The notes under the pieces: generated by a model
Databases searched by the model: none
What the model was told of the DNA's origin: nothing
The model's input: the letters and a program-made list of their open reading frames with translations, nothing else
Shown: in pieces, positions 34,101 through 43,046 of the stretch
Layout of the letters: each line of letters starts with the position of its first letter
How positions within the stretch are numbered: the stretch's first letter is position 1
Position numbers and translations under genes: made by a program
Source: an uncultured Oscillospiraceae bacterium
GTDB lineage: Bacteria; Bacillota; Clostridia; Oscillospirales; Oscillospiraceae
Assembly (NCBI GenBank): GCA_934590325.1
Contig: CAKTOW010000009.1
Location: 1-64,000, forward strand
DNA length: 64,000 nucleotides
Direction of reading: 5' to 3'

Positions 34101-37100
34101 CTTATAATTGGTGTTCTGACTGCCGTTGACATCGAGAGTGGTGCTGCCTACATAGCCGGTGACCTGGTTCCAGTAGTTGTACTGCGGTATGTAGCTCCAG
34201 TTGATGTACTGCAGCTGCTCCACGGAGCGCACCTGGTAGGGACGGTCGTCGGTGCCGGGGGTGAGACCCGTGATGCCGCCGGTGGTACCGGAACCCACGG
34301 AGGTGATGGCGTAGGCGTCGGCGAAGAAGGGGCTGACGGTGTAGGTGAACCGGGTGGTGCCTACGGTCAGGTACCAGGAGCCGTTGCCGGTGGTGCCGGA
34401 GGTAAGGCGCAGACCCGTATCGGAGGTGTGGTAGGTGACGAAGGTCAGGCCGGACATCTGCTTTTCCAGCGCGTCGGAGGCCGCGGTGTAGGGCTCGCCC
34501 AGGGTGATATTGCCGTCGGGGGTCAGCGAGGGCACACTGCCGCCGGTGGAGTAGTAATAGCCGTAGCCGTAGTCGGTGATCTTGCCGCCGTCGTCGTGGG
34601 CGGTGCACAGGCTGCTGCCGTCCTTGCGGACGCCGTTTTCAAAGCCGATGTAGGAGAAGTGGTAGCCGGGGTTGCTGCCGCCCACCTCGCGCTCCCAGTA
34701 CACCACGCCGAAGGTGCCCAGGTCGGCGGGGACGACCCAATCGCCGTAGTGGACGCGGCTGCCGCCGCGGCCGGCGACGATGCCGGGGTAGGGATAGGCC
34801 GACGCGGCGGTGTCGGTGTTGTAGTGGTGGTAGGTGCGGGTGGCGGCGACGGAGCCGAAGCCGGTGAGGGAGAGGGCCTTCAGGCCGCTCTCGCCCACGG
34901 CGCGGGCGCCGGAGGTGTCCTGATAGTCGTAGAGGTGTACCTCACCCACAAAGCGGAACGTACCGCCGCTGAGGTAATAGCAGGAGGTGACGCTGCCGGT
35001 GGAGGGGGCGAAGCCGTAGGTGTCCGCGCCGGGGGACATCAGCGCCGTGGCGCAGTAGCTGCTGCGGATGGCGCCGGTGTTCTCGCCGGTGAAGCCGCCC
35101 AGGGCCACACCGCCGCCGCGGAGCTGGTGGACCTCGATGTCCGCCATGGCGTAGCTTCGGGAGATCAGGCCGCTGGTGCCGCCGGACAGGCCGCCCAGGT
35201 ACATACGGGCGTAGTTGCTGCTGCCGGAGAGCTCCGGTGTGCTGACGGAGCAGGCGCGGACGGTGCCGCTGTTGTAGCCGACCAGGCCGCCCAGGTAGAG
35301 GATACTGCCCTGGTAGGCGTCGCCGCTGACGGTGTAGCCCGCGGCGGCGCAGTTGTAGACAGTGCCCTCGCTGCGGCCAGCCAGCGCGCCGGTGTAGGCG
35401 GTGCGCAGGGTGACGGTACCCCGGAGGGAGACCGTGCGGGTGGTCTGGCCGGAGAGGAGGACGATATTGCGCAGGGTGCCGCGGTTCAGACCGAAGAGAC
35501 CGGCGTAGGCACCGTCCTCGGGACTGGCGAAGGACACGGCGGTGATGGGGTATTCGCCGCCGTCGTAGATGTGGGTGAAGGGAGCGGCATCGGAGGCGCC
35601 GATGGGCTGCTGGACGGTGACGGCGGTACGATCAAGGCCGTAGTACCAGTTATAGGCGGCGTAGTCGATGGGGCGCTCCTGCTGGAACACGGTGCTGCGG
35701 GTCAGGGACGTGCGGTACTGGGGGTAGTAGAGGCTGAGCGCGTGCAGCTGCCGGGCGGTGCGGACGGGGATCTCCGCGGGGGGATCCGGGCGGTCGGCAC
35801 CCTCGGTGACGCGGCAGGCGAAGTGGGGGGAGAACCAGTAGGTGACGTCATCCGCCTGCAGCTTCAGGTAGAGGTTGGGGGAGACCTGGGTGGTGTTCAC
35901 CAGATCGACGGGCAGAGGGAGGAGGTAGTAGTTGTCTGCCTTGTCAATGAGGATGGCATTGGCGGCGTAGAGGATGTAGGTCTGCTCGGTGCCGTCGTTC
36001 AGGGTGAAGCGGAGGGTGACGTTGGCAGTGGGGCGGCCGTGGAAGACCATGCCGTAGCCGTCGCCCAGGACGGTGAGACTGTCGGACAGAGTGGAGAGGT
36101 TGGCGCCGCGGAAGCCGTAGGAGCCGTCGGTGTAGACCTCGTAGTAGGCCAGGGCACCGGACTCGAACTGCGCCTGCCAGTCGCCGTAGTGGGTCAGGCC
36201 GGTGAGGCGGGGGTAGGAGTAGGCACCGAGGCCCATGCCGGACATCAGGTCGTAGGCCACGGTGCCGCCGGTCTCGGCGGTGAAGGCGGTGTTCAGGCAG
36301 TCCGCCACGGCGGAGGCGCGGTTGGTGCCGCTCCAGGACTTGTAGGCGGTGTAGGTGGTGCCGGAAAGGTCCTGGGTGCCATGGGACATATAGTAGGTGT
36401 GGTCAGGCTTGAAGGTACCGGCGGCGGAAGAAGAGGGCCGGGCGGTGGAGTAGGTGAGCCTGCCGGCGGCATCCAGGGGGGCGCAGGCGGTGTAGCAATA
36501 GGAGAGGGTGTCACCGCCGGAGAGTTCGCCGCAGACGAGACCGGCGGTGGCGGGGGCGGACAGGAAGCCCGCGGCGTAGCACTCCCGCAGGGAGATGTCT
36601 GCCGTGCCGGTGCAGCCGCCGATAAGGCCGCCGGCGGCACCATCGAAGGCGGAGGCGTACAGGTAGCAGTCGGCGTAGGAGTGCCGCACATGGACGGCGG
36701 GGGAGCCGCTGACATAGCCCACAAGGCCGCCGGTGTATTGGGTGCCCTGCAGCACGGAGGCAGCAAAGCTGTTGGTGACGGTCAGGTCAAAGGCGCACTC
36801 ACCCACCAGGCCGCCCACAGCGGCGCCCCGGAGCCAGATGTCCTTTTCGGTTTTGGTGCTGAGCTTGTCCCGGGAAGGGCTGAGGTACACCTGGCAGCCG
36901 TCGATGACGGTGGGGCCGCTGAGGGCGCCCACAAGGCCGCCGGCGGCGCCGGAGGCGGTGATGTTCGCGCCGCAGAGGCGGATGCTGCGCAGGGTGCCGC
37001 TGAAGCTGTCGAACAGGCCGCCGCGGCCGGTGGTGCTCACCGGAAGGCCGTAGATGACCGGGTGGTACTCCTGGCCGTCCACCAGGACGGCGCTGGTGTA

Positions 37101-38225
37101 GCTGGTCAGGTTTCCATTGCGGATGGGACGGAACTTCAGACCGCCGTACAGGGTGGACCAGTCGTCATCGGCACCGTCGTTGACGAACTGGATGTCCTGC
37201 TGCTGCAGGGCAGCAGTGACGGTACCGGGCAGGCCGGAGTCCCTGTCCAGATTCTGCAGGTGGCGGGCGTAGTTGACCACGGCAGTGGCGCCGCCGTCCT
37301 GCAGGGAGGCGAAGAGACTGTTGGTGGTGAGCTTTCCGGTGACGGAGTCCACCAGCTTGCTGTCGCTGACCACCTCGACCTTGATGGTCAGGTCGGAGCC
37401 GGGGGTCAGGGCATTGAACCGCCGCTGCTGGCCGAAGCGCATGCCGTTGGTGAGCTCGTCCAGCACCATGGTGGCGGTATAGGTGCGGTAGGACACGCTG
37501 AGCTCCGTGCCGGTGATCTCCATACGGGAGGTGGAGTGGCCGAAGCTGTCGGTGATGGTCACGTAGAAGTGCAGGGGGTCGCGGGGGGATCCGCAGGTGA
37601 CCTTCAGCAGCAGGCGCTCCTTGTTCTCGATCTCGAACTTGGGGGAGAGGGTGCCGGTGTCCTCGGTCTGGGTGCTGTCGCCGCCGTAATAGCCCACAAC
37701 GGCGCCGTTCTGCAGACGCCGGTCCCGGGAACGCAGGTCGTTGAAGCCGTCGAAGGAGTAGGTCATGGGCTTCTCGCTGTAGAACACGGCGTAGACGCTG
37801 CCGCTGGCCGGGTCATACTCAATGACCCAGTTGGCGTCCCACAGCTCCTTTTCCAGCTGGTCCTGGGGCAGGATGGCGTTGGCGGCGGAGGAGGCGTTCT
37901 CCTTGGTGTCGGAGGTGGTGTAGTACAGGGTGGTGGGGGCGTACTTGTCCTGCTCCGCGTCCCAGGGGATATTGTTCAGGGGCAGAGCGCGGTCGGCGGC
38001 GTAGTCCGCGCCGCGCCCGCTGGACTGCAGCTGGGCGAGGCGGTTCTGCGCCGCCATGTAGACGGTCTCCGCCTTGCCGTCCAGCTCTGTCTGACGCAGA
38101 CTGCGCTGGTGACGGGTAATGGGGATCATGGCCAGCCCCATCAGCACGATGAGGATGGCCACGGCCAGCAGTACCTCCGTCAGGGTGAAGCCCCGTGTAT
38201 TCCGTTTTGCGTTTCTTTGCCTCAT
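31188..38225 (-). CDS. Giant type IV pseudopilin-like protein with GLUG-like repeats
   Basis: A 2345-residue protein whose first residues are a perfect type IV prepilin signal: basic 12-residue leader ending in RG, then FTLTEVLLAVAILIVLMG with glutamate at mature +5. The rest is extracellular: three regions rich in GLUG-like GGLVG/GGLIG repeats (about residues 418-575, 900-1060 and 1500-1660), separated by Tyr/Gly/Ser/Thr-rich beta segments, and C-terminal Ig-like domains (about 1940-2110 and beyond). No C-terminal anchor. The ATG at 38225 follows GGGAG. Normal pilins are 130-200 residues. Placement between pilO-like and minor pilin genes suggests a tip adhesin; this is inference. The opposite-strand frame is a shadow. 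Confidence 0.8.
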   Translation of the reverse strand: MRQRNAKRNTRGFTLTEVLLAVAILIVLMGLAMIPITRHQRSLRQTELDGKAETVYMAAQNRLAQLQSSGRGADYAADRALPLNNIPWDAEQDKYAPTTLYYTTSDTKENASSAANAILPQDQLEKELWDANWVIEYDPASGSVYAVFYSEKPMTYSFDGFNDLRSRDRRLQNGAVVGYYGGDSTQTEDTGTLSPKFEIENKERLLLKVTCGSPRDPLHFYVTITDSFGHSTSRMEITGTELSVSYRTYTATMVLDELTNGMRFGQQRRFNALTPGSDLTIKVEVVSDSKLVDSVTGKLTTNSLFASLQDGGATAVVNYARHLQNLDRDSGLPGTVTAALQQQDIQFVNDGADDDWSTLYGGLKFRPIRNGNLTSYTSAVLVDGQEYHPVIYGLPVSTTGRGGLFDSFSGTLRSIRLCGANITASGAAGGLVGALSGPTVIDGCQVYLSPSRDKLSTKTEKDIWLRGAAVGGLVGECAFDLTVTNSFAASVLQGTQYTGGLVGYVSGSPAVHVRHSYADCYLYASAFDGAAGGLIGGCTGTADISLRECYAAGFLSAPATAGLVCGELSGGDTLSYCYTACAPLDAAGRLTYSTARPSSSAAGTFKPDHTYYMSHGTQDLSGTTYTAYKSWSGTNRASAVADCLNTAFTAETGGTVAYDLMSGMGLGAYSYPRLTGLTHYGDWQAQFESGALAYYEVYTDGSYGFRGANLSTLSDSLTVLGDGYGMVFHGRPTANVTLRFTLNDGTEQTYILYAANAILIDKADNYYLLPLPVDLVNTTQVSPNLYLKLQADDVTYWFSPHFACRVTEGADRPDPPAEIPVRTARQLHALSLYYPQYRTSLTRSTVFQQERPIDYAAYNWYYGLDRTAVTVQQPIGASDAAPFTHIYDGGEYPITAVSFASPEDGAYAGLFGLNRGTLRNIVLLSGQTTRTVSLRGTVTLRTAYTGALAGRSEGTVYNCAAAGYTVSGDAYQGSILYLGGLVGYNSGTVRACSVSTPELSGSSNYARMYLGGLSGGTSGLISRSYAMADIEVHQLRGGGVALGGFTGENTGAIRSSYCATALMSPGADTYGFAPSTGSVTSCYYLSGGTFRFVGEVHLYDYQDTSGARAVGESGLKALSLTGFGSVAATRTYHHYNTDTAASAYPYPGIVAGRGGSRVHYGDWVVPADLGTFGVVYWEREVGGSNPGYHFSYIGFENGVRKDGSSLCTAHDDGGKITDYGYGYYYSTGGSVPSLTPDGNITLGEPYTAASDALEKQMSGLTFVTYHTSDTGLRLTSGTTGNGSWYLTVGTTRFTYTVSPFFADAYAITSVGSGTTGGITGLTPGTDDRPYQVRSVEQLQYINWSYIPQYNYWNQVTGYVGSTTLDVNGSQNTNYKYYPYLQYKTMDTRQTAASAIAGESAYGQRPVRTWKQTHDLNGRSLSAPTDGKQNYKFHPIAGALNDNGDSYDLKLFNWFGSKYDGQNYYIKNINITSYCYNVGLFGTTAGAEIKNIVLYSDNGAVIQRSTSPTPSDGIRYVDEYYTSYALGGLVGIAYDYDGQMGQSTITNCAIAGYTVADNSKNRQGLGEAAIGGLIGVSSVNLNKCSAVVTLNINCTHLDTSGDMNCATWGNYVRVGGLVGGLRFTATDCYTGGTITVSDALLKERLLADGSNKSFISLTNPSTPQEIKLNQGGKTGYDTYVYIGGIAGSGFSATFANFSSSKDGTPTFINCYTYVKFPAMKGTISGISLMGSIADRAGADAAAKLYITNCYYLDTNANVDFSGLPTYYVKGDQGNSLARILSTDAARRKMLSGDLSYLKGYTWNGGSNTYSINGLTALSYEQMSVMTGANITTQNTNLAQTYDSFTAALGGSFHWITTVENGAPVHGKYSFPGNDTALLGQDYPFPTVLTQANRFGTAYLHYGTWPTGGLYWSSGMLSLDMITDYKQADNASYVDLTLTFSGTGQATDEPVLTHAVDGIVSTQILSTDGKGKYTVRVTGLTTGSTEITAALGIYTARLLVNVTAQLNISVDKTTVEQYVGDSATLTLSASDKNGAPLTNVAWDVMPSGNSVVKISAVQRQQFTVTGIGEGEDVPIVRGTVRVGTMSFTGELRLTVTVHMQGVLGLADTTDPDAPAYTQGILTRDGAAFEPADTVAVDPILSKTPYTDLPAPGTPGLYLYSQGAAADLNGFTVTGVTVTAPVATGTMDYDALSPTATEYRVTLGQDTALPGSGFTVVPLTLRGKQTGEVTLTVKLTDTSGRNFTLSLPYTLTEADTKVTVTYKLGEDTLANTFTKTVTFGGDGTLSDEELTALLEGTDWKKEDLSWSPDLSLPVCEDTVFTAVLSPAESNENTAEIAENSTVSPTPEQ

Positions 38226-38254
38226 GGTGAAAGTACTCCCACCCTGACGGCTGG

Positions 38255-38797
38255 TCAGGGCATGATCTCGAAGTAGGTGATGGCTAAGGTGGTCTCCACC
38301 GTGCTGCCCTTGGTGCGGTCGGAGCGGGCGTTGATGTTCACGTCGGAGATCTGACAGACATTCTCGCCGGTGCACAGCTGGTCCACGATCTGCCGCGCCT
38401 GGTCATAGGTGGAGGTGCGGAAGGTCAGCACCACCGGACGCAGGACGATGTAGCCCTCCTGGGTGACGCCGGCGGAGCAGTCCAGGGAATAGTCCAGGGT
38501 GGTGCTCATGATGCGGTGGAGCTCCACCATCAGGTTTTCGCTGTTGTCGTATTGGGGGATGGAGCGCACGTCGCCGGAGGCCTTTATCTCCTCGATGGCC
38601 TGGCGCATCTGCTGCAGGCGGGCGGCTTTTATGAGGTCGGTCTGCAGCTCCGCCTGCTCCATATCGGCGGCGGCGCGGAGGGAGGAGACCTGGTCGTTGA
38701 TGGGCTCAAGGATGAGCTTGAAGTAGCCCAGAGCCAGCACCATGACCACCAGCACCAGCAGCAGCAGCTTCTCGCGCTTTGTCAGTTCACGGCTCAT
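38255..38797 (-). CDS. pilO: PilO-like pilus alignment protein
   Basis: A 180-residue bitopic membrane protein: short cytoplasmic Lys/Arg-rich start, one helix (LLLLVLVVMVLALGYF), a coiled coil (DQVSSLRAAADMEQAELQ) and a small ferredoxin-like extracellular domain, the layout of PilO/GspM. Overlaps the preceding PilN-like gene by four bases. With PilM and PilN it forms the inner-membrane alignment complex. Confidence 0.75.
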   Translation of the reverse strand: MSRELTKREKLLLLVLVVMVLALGYFKLILEPINDQVSSLRAAADMEQAELQTDLIKAARLQQMRQAIEEIKASGDVRSIPQYDNSENLMVELHRIMSTTLDYSLDCSAGVTQEGYIVLRPVVLTFRTSTYDQARQIVDQLCTGENVCQISDVNINARSDRTKGSTVETTLAITYFEIMP

Positions 38798-39426
38798 TGT
38801 GCCACCTCCTCTGCCTGGCGCAGGGTGATGCGCACGGTAAAGTCCAGAATGGCGGCCACGTTGCCGTCCTCGGTGGAGGCCAGGTCCAGCGCTACGTCAC
38901 TGACGATGGGGGAACGGCGCAGGATGGCGAACATATCGGAGATCTGATCAAGGCTCATGCCGGACATGCTGACGTTCATCTTGTTGTCGATGATCTGCAC
39001 GGAGGTGAGCCGGCCGCGGGAGAGCATCTCGGTCTCCAGCAGGTCCAGGATCTGCTGGCGGTCCACGATGGCGGTGAGGTCCTCGCTGCCGTCGCCGGTG
39101 CCGCTCATCCAGTCCATAGAGTAGGTGCGGTACTCCAGCAGCACGCGGTCGTAGTCCTGCAGGGCCTCCTGGGTCTGGGTGTACTGGCTGTGCACCTGGT
39201 TGTACTCCGCCTGGGCCTTGTCCAGGCGCTTGTACTGGGCGATGACGCCGAAGTTGACCACCACGGCTACCAGCGCGGCGATGGCCACGACGCCGATCAG
39301 CAGGGTCAGGCGGTCACGCTCGCGGTTTTCCTCGATATTCAGGTTGATGCCCGTTTTCTGGGGGCAGCGTATCATTTTGCGGGCGGAGTGGGCGCCGGGC
39401 GCCGTCCGCTTTTCCTTTGCACTCAT
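38794..39426 (-). CDS. pilN: PilN-like pilus assembly protein
   Basis: A 210-residue bitopic protein. The cytoplasmic N-terminus contains INLNIEENRERDR, close to the conserved INLLP-type PilM-binding motif of PilN, then one helix (LIGVVAIAALVAVVVNFGVI), a coiled coil and a periplasm-side ferredoxin-like domain. It overlaps both neighbours by four bases, locking PilM:N:O stoichiometry. Confidence 0.78.
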   Translation of the reverse strand: MSAKEKRTAPGAHSARKMIRCPQKTGINLNIEENRERDRLTLLIGVVAIAALVAVVVNFGVIAQYKRLDKAQAEYNQVHSQYTQTQEALQDYDRVLLEYRTYSMDWMSGTGDGSEDLTAIVDRQQILDLLETEMLSRGRLTSVQIIDNKMNVSMSGMSLDQISDMFAILRRSPIVSDVALDLASTEDGNVAAILDFTVRITLRQAEEVAQ

Positions 39427-40457
39427 TGTAAGCCTCCTTTGAGACCCTCATCCACGCCGCCGATGGCGCGGAGGTACAGCTCCGGCCGGTCGAGGTGCGC
39501 GCCGTTGGCACCGCCCAGCAGCTCCGCGGCGGGGCGGAGGGTCATGCCGGTGGCGTCGGCGATGGTGCGGCACAGGGGTTCGATGGCGCTGCCGCCGCCG
39601 AAGAGGCACAGCTCTGTCAGCTCCTGTTGGCGGTTGTTGTAGTTGAAGAAGTTCACGGCCTTCTTGACCTCCACGGCGATGCGGCTGTAGAGGGACATGG
39701 CGTAGTCGCTGTGGAGGACGCCGTTGTAGTTCTGCAGCACGTAGCCGTGGGCCACGTGGATGTCCACGCCGCAGTGCTCGGCCACCTGGCGCTCCAGCTC
39801 GGCCATGCCCAGGTCGATCTCGCGGCGGCTGTCGAAGTAATGGCCGCGGTAGATGTACAGGTAGGTGGCGCTGTGGCCCAGGTTCACCATGCCCAGGTCG
39901 CGCTTTTCGGCACCGGATCGGCGGTACCAGGCGGTGAGGATGCCGCCGTAGGCGCACTCGCTGGGGGTGAGCACGCGAAGGCGGAAGCCGGCACGGCGCA
40001 GCATGGCGCGGTAGCGCTCCACGGTGTCCTTCAGGGCGGCGCAGGCAAGCAGCGTCATCTCGGTGGGATAGCCCTCCTCGTCCCGGCGGATGTCGCGCAT
40101 GGAGTAGTCGAAGTAGTATTTGCTCTTCTCGGCGGTGAGGTAGTCGCGGAACTCGTAGGGCAGGTTGTAGCGCAGCTGCTGCTCCGTCATGGCGGGCATG
40201 GTCAGCTCGCGGGTAAAGACCTCCGTGGAGGGCAGGGCCACCACGGCATTGGTCAGGGGGATGCCGTTCTCCCTGGCGGTCTGGCGCAGGAAGTCCGCAA
40301 GGGCGTCCATGGAGAGGATGCGGGTGCCGGAGACCATGTTGTCGGGCAGCTCCGCCGTGACGGCCTTTTTCAGTTCGTTTCCGGCGAAGAAGGCCAGCTT
40401 GACGCTGCTCCCGCCTATATCAAAGCCAACGATCTTGTTCAAGTCGATAGTCCTCAC
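39423..40457 (-). CDS. pilM: PilM actin-like pilus assembly ATPase
   Basis: A 344-residue actin-fold protein with IVGFDIGGSSVKLAFF at the N-terminus (phosphate 1 loop), VVALPSTEVFTREL, GMVNLGHSATYLYIY (phosphate 2 loop) and LCLFGGGSAIEPL (adenosine loop), matching PilM. It binds ATP and the N-terminal motif of PilN at the cytoplasmic face. The start is uncertain: GTG at 40457 or TTG at 40442, neither with a strong ribosome binding site; coupling from the adjacent peptidase gene may drive translation. Confidence 0.85.
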   Translation of the reverse strand: MRTIDLNKIVGFDIGGSSVKLAFFAGNELKKAVTAELPDNMVSGTRILSMDALADFLRQTARENGIPLTNAVVALPSTEVFTRELTMPAMTEQQLRYNLPYEFRDYLTAEKSKYYFDYSMRDIRRDEEGYPTEMTLLACAALKDTVERYRAMLRRAGFRLRVLTPSECAYGGILTAWYRRSGAEKRDLGMVNLGHSATYLYIYRGHYFDSRREIDLGMAELERQVAEHCGVDIHVAHGYVLQNYNGVLHSDYAMSLYSRIAVEVKKAVNFFNYNNRQQELTELCLFGGGSAIEPLCRTIADATGMTLRPAAELLGGANGAHLDRPELYLRAIGGVDEGLKGGLQ

Positions 40458-40467
40458 TTTCCAGAGT

Positions 40468-41250
40468 TCACAGGAGGGATGCGTACCAGTCGACGACCGG
40501 CCGGCCCCAGAGGGCGGCCAGCCAGGCGCCCACGGCGATACCGGGGCCCCAGGGGAGGCCCTCCTTGCCGCGGCGGGCGCGGACGAGGCCCCAGACGATG
40601 CCCACAAGGCAGGCGGCCAGCAGGCACAGTAAATTGAGCTGCCAGCCCAGGAACAGGCCGGTCAGGCCCAGCAGCTTGATGTCGCCGCCGCCCACGGCGT
40701 CGCGGTGCAGGAGCTTCTCCATCAGGAGGGAGAGCAGGAGCACGGCGCCGCCCACGGTCAGGCAGCCGAGAAGGCCGTCCAGCAGGCGTTGGAGGGGGTC
40801 GGGGGCGAAAAACAGAGTGACGATAAAAAGCACAACGCCGACCGCCAGAAAACGGTCGGGAATGATGTACCCCTCCAGATCCGCGAAGGAGCAGGCCAGC
40901 AGGACGCAGGCCAGGCACCAGGCTTCAAGGGTCCGGAGCGAGATATCATATTGGAGCAGCAGGGAAACGAACACGGCGGCGCTGAGGGCCTCGCCCACGG
41001 CGTGGCGGGGGGAGAGCTTTGCGCCGCACCAGCGGCAGCGGCCGCGGCTGAGGAGATAGCTGACCACGGGGATCAGGTCCCGGGCGGCGAGGACATGGCC
41101 GCAGACGTCGCAGTGGGAGCGGCCGCGGGCGATGCTTTCGCCGTGTACCACCCGCCAGGCGGCGCAGTTGAGGAAGCTGCCCATGCAGGCGCCCAGGAGG
41201 GCGGCAATCAGGCAGCTGTACAGGGTGATGGCGGGGGAGAGGTACAGCAT
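40468..41250 (-). CDS. pilD: Prepilin peptidase / N-methyltransferase (A24)
   Basis: A 260-residue multi-helix membrane protease. It has the N-terminal GSFLNCAAWRV segment, two CxxC pairs (CDVCGH and CRWCGA) of the methylase/zinc region, and both catalytic aspartate motifs: FADLEGYIIPDR and GGGDIKLLG. It would process and methylate the pilins of this operon, including the giant one. AAAGGAG precedes the ATG. Confidence 0.92.
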   Translation of the reverse strand: MLYLSPAITLYSCLIAALLGACMGSFLNCAAWRVVHGESIARGRSHCDVCGHVLAARDLIPVVSYLLSRGRCRWCGAKLSPRHAVGEALSAAVFVSLLLQYDISLRTLEAWCLACVLLACSFADLEGYIIPDRFLAVGVVLFIVTLFFAPDPLQRLLDGLLGCLTVGGAVLLLSLLMEKLLHRDAVGGGDIKLLGLTGLFLGWQLNLLCLLAACLVGIVWGLVRARRGKEGLPWGPGIAVGAWLAALWGRPVVDWYASLL

Positions 41251-41282
41251 GGGAAGGCTCCTTTGTGTTCGGTGTGGGGTGT

Positions 41283-41310
41283 CCCCGCCCCGGCGGGAGC
41301 CGGGGCGGGG
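41283..41310 (-). terminator. GC-rich hairpin after the major pilin gene
   Basis: CCCCGCCCCGG pairs with CCGGGGCGGGG around a short loop, with no T-run after it on the minus strand. Such a hairpin between pilA and pilD could stabilise or set the 3' end of abundant pilin mRNA. Confidence 0.5.
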
Positions 41311-41327
41311 GGAAAAGTTAAATAGAA

Positions 41328-41723
41328 TTAGTCAATGGTGGCGGTGCCTAATTTCCAGGTATAAGTGCCATCATTAGTAGCAGGATTGGTAAGCTTCGTT
41401 GCCTTATATACAATGGTAGCAGACTTATTGTCCTGAGCAGCTGTATATGTCAATTTGTCATTGTAGTTGAGCTTTGTCTCAGTACCATCGCTGGTCATAA
41501 GGGCAGCGGCAGTAGCGGGGACTTTTTCGTTTTCGGTCAGCATTTTAACCTGCCACTCGGCGTAGGCGGCGCGGAGGTTGGCCACGTCGGCGGCCTCCTT
41601 GGACTTGGTCAGAGCGCCGTTGAACACGGGGATAGCGATGGCCACCAGGACGGCGATGATCGCCACGACGATCAGCATTTCCATCAGGGTGAAGCCCTTC
41701 TTGTTGTTGAGTTTCTTCAGCAT
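41328..41723 (-). CDS. pilA: Major type IV pilin
   Basis: A 131-residue prepilin. The leader ends KKG before FTLMEMLIVVAIIAVLVAIA, with glutamate at +5 and the classical pilin alpha-1 helix; the remainder (AADVANLRAAYAEWQ then a Thr/Lys-rich beta part) is the small globular domain. AAGGAG precedes ATG at 41723. Length fits Gram-positive PilA. The strong leader plus a following stable hairpin fits high expression. Confidence 0.9.
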   Translation of the reverse strand: MLKKLNNKKGFTLMEMLIVVAIIAVLVAIAIPVFNGALTKSKEAADVANLRAAYAEWQVKMLTENEKVPATAAALMTSDGTETKLNYNDKLTYTAAQDNKSATIVYKATKLTNPATNDGTYTWKLGTATID

Positions 41724-41793
41724 TTGAGTTTCTCCTTTTCTGTTTGTAGTTATATATCGTCCCGCAGCGTTGCGCGCGGAAATGATACCGGGT

Positions 41794-43005
41794 TTATATG
41801 CCGCCGTACAGGCTGAACATGGGCAGGTAGACCGCCAGCAGCAATATGACCACCAGCACCGCCAGGGCGATGGTGATGAGGGGCTCCAGCACGGAGAGCA
41901 GGCGAGTGGTGGTGATCTCCACCTCGTTGTCGAAGTAGCCGCCGATGACGTCCAGGGTCTCCTCCAGGGAGCCGGAGCGTTCGCCCACGCCCACCATCTC
42001 GGTGAGCATCTGGGGGAAGCAGGGGATGGCGGCCATGCTGTCGGCGATGGTGCGGCCGCGCTCCACGTTCTGCTTGACCTCCTGCACCGCAAGGGAGAAG
42101 GTGTAGTTGGACATGACGTGGCCGGTGACCTCCAGAGCGCGGGGGACAGGAAGGCCCGCGGCCAGCATGGTGGCCATGCTGTGGGCGAACTGGCCCGCGG
42201 CGCTCATGGTGTGCAGGCGGCGGAGGGGGGCCTTCGTCAGGCTCCAGGACGCCAGCGCGGCGCGGCCGCGGTCGGTGCGGCGGGCGGCCAGGTAGGCGAT
42301 GAGCAGCAGGGCGAGGACGGCCAGCACCAGCCACCACCACCTGGTGAAGAAGCTGCTGACGGCCATAAGGCCCAGGGTGATGCCGGGGAGCTGCCCGGCG
42401 CCGATGTCGGTGAAGGCGTCGGTAAAGGCGGGGACGGCCACGGCGATGATGATGACGAACACGACGATGGCCACCACGACCACCATGGCGGGGTAGGTGA
42501 GGGTGCTGACCACCTTGGCCTTGGTCTTGGCCGAGCGGTCATAATAGCTGTGGAGGCGGCGGAAGCAGTCCTCCAGCGTGCCGGACTGTTCGCCGGCGCG
42601 GACGGTCTCCACAAAGGTCTTGGGCAGGTAGGGGGCGTTGTTCTCGAAGCTCTGGGCCAGAGAGTAGCCCGCGCCCACCTCCTCCGCCACTTTTTCCAGC
42701 ATGCGGCGGGTCTGTTTGTTCTTGGTCTGGCCGGCGACCATCTCCACGCAGCGTTCCACCGACAGGCCGGAGGTGAGGATGATGGAGAACTGCGAGCACA
42801 GGAGCGCCAGCTCCTTTTCCTTTATCCGCTGGCCGATGGGGCGGTTCAGGAGGTTCTCCTGCTTTTCGGGGACCTCCTCCAGCCGGGTGATGACGGCCAC
42901 GGTGCCGCGGAGCTTACCGGCGGCTTCAAATTCATCGTAGGCGCGGATGACGCCGGTGACTTTCGTGCCGTCGGCTGTCCGGCCCTTATATCGGAATGTG
43001 GTCAC
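41794..43005 (-). CDS. pilC: Type IV pilus platform protein (GspF family)
   Basis: A 403-residue polytopic protein with two GspF domains; KEKELALLCSQFSIILTSGL opens the first and GQFAHSMATMLAAGLPVPRAL the second, each followed by ENNAPYLPKTFVETVRAGEQSGTL-like and VGVGERSGSLEETL motifs. Three membrane helices. Start is GTG at 43005 with GGAGCG upstream. It forms the rotating inner-membrane platform driven by PilB. Confidence 0.92.
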   Translation of the reverse strand: MTTFRYKGRTADGTKVTGVIRAYDEFEAAGKLRGTVAVITRLEEVPEKQENLLNRPIGQRIKEKELALLCSQFSIILTSGLSVERCVEMVAGQTKNKQTRRMLEKVAEEVGAGYSLAQSFENNAPYLPKTFVETVRAGEQSGTLEDCFRRLHSYYDRSAKTKAKVVSTLTYPAMVVVVAIVVFVIIIAVAVPAFTDAFTDIGAGQLPGITLGLMAVSSFFTRWWWLVLAVLALLLIAYLAARRTDRGRAALASWSLTKAPLRRLHTMSAAGQFAHSMATMLAAGLPVPRALEVTGHVMSNYTFSLAVQEVKQNVERGRTIADSMAAIPCFPQMLTEMVGVGERSGSLEETLDVIGGYFDNEVEITTTRLLSVLEPLITIALAVLVVILLLAVYLPMFSLYGGI

Positions 43006-43046
43006 GGCGTGCGCTCCGCTCCTTTCGTCGGTCTATAGGTAAGGGC

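Noticed and set aside
31023..38276. A 2417-residue open frame on the plus strand opposite the giant pilin gene
   Set aside because: It has a Val/Gly/Ala/Gln repetitive composition typical of antisense frames of GC-rich genes, no ribosome binding site and no domain. The minus-strand frame has the prepilin signal and operon context.
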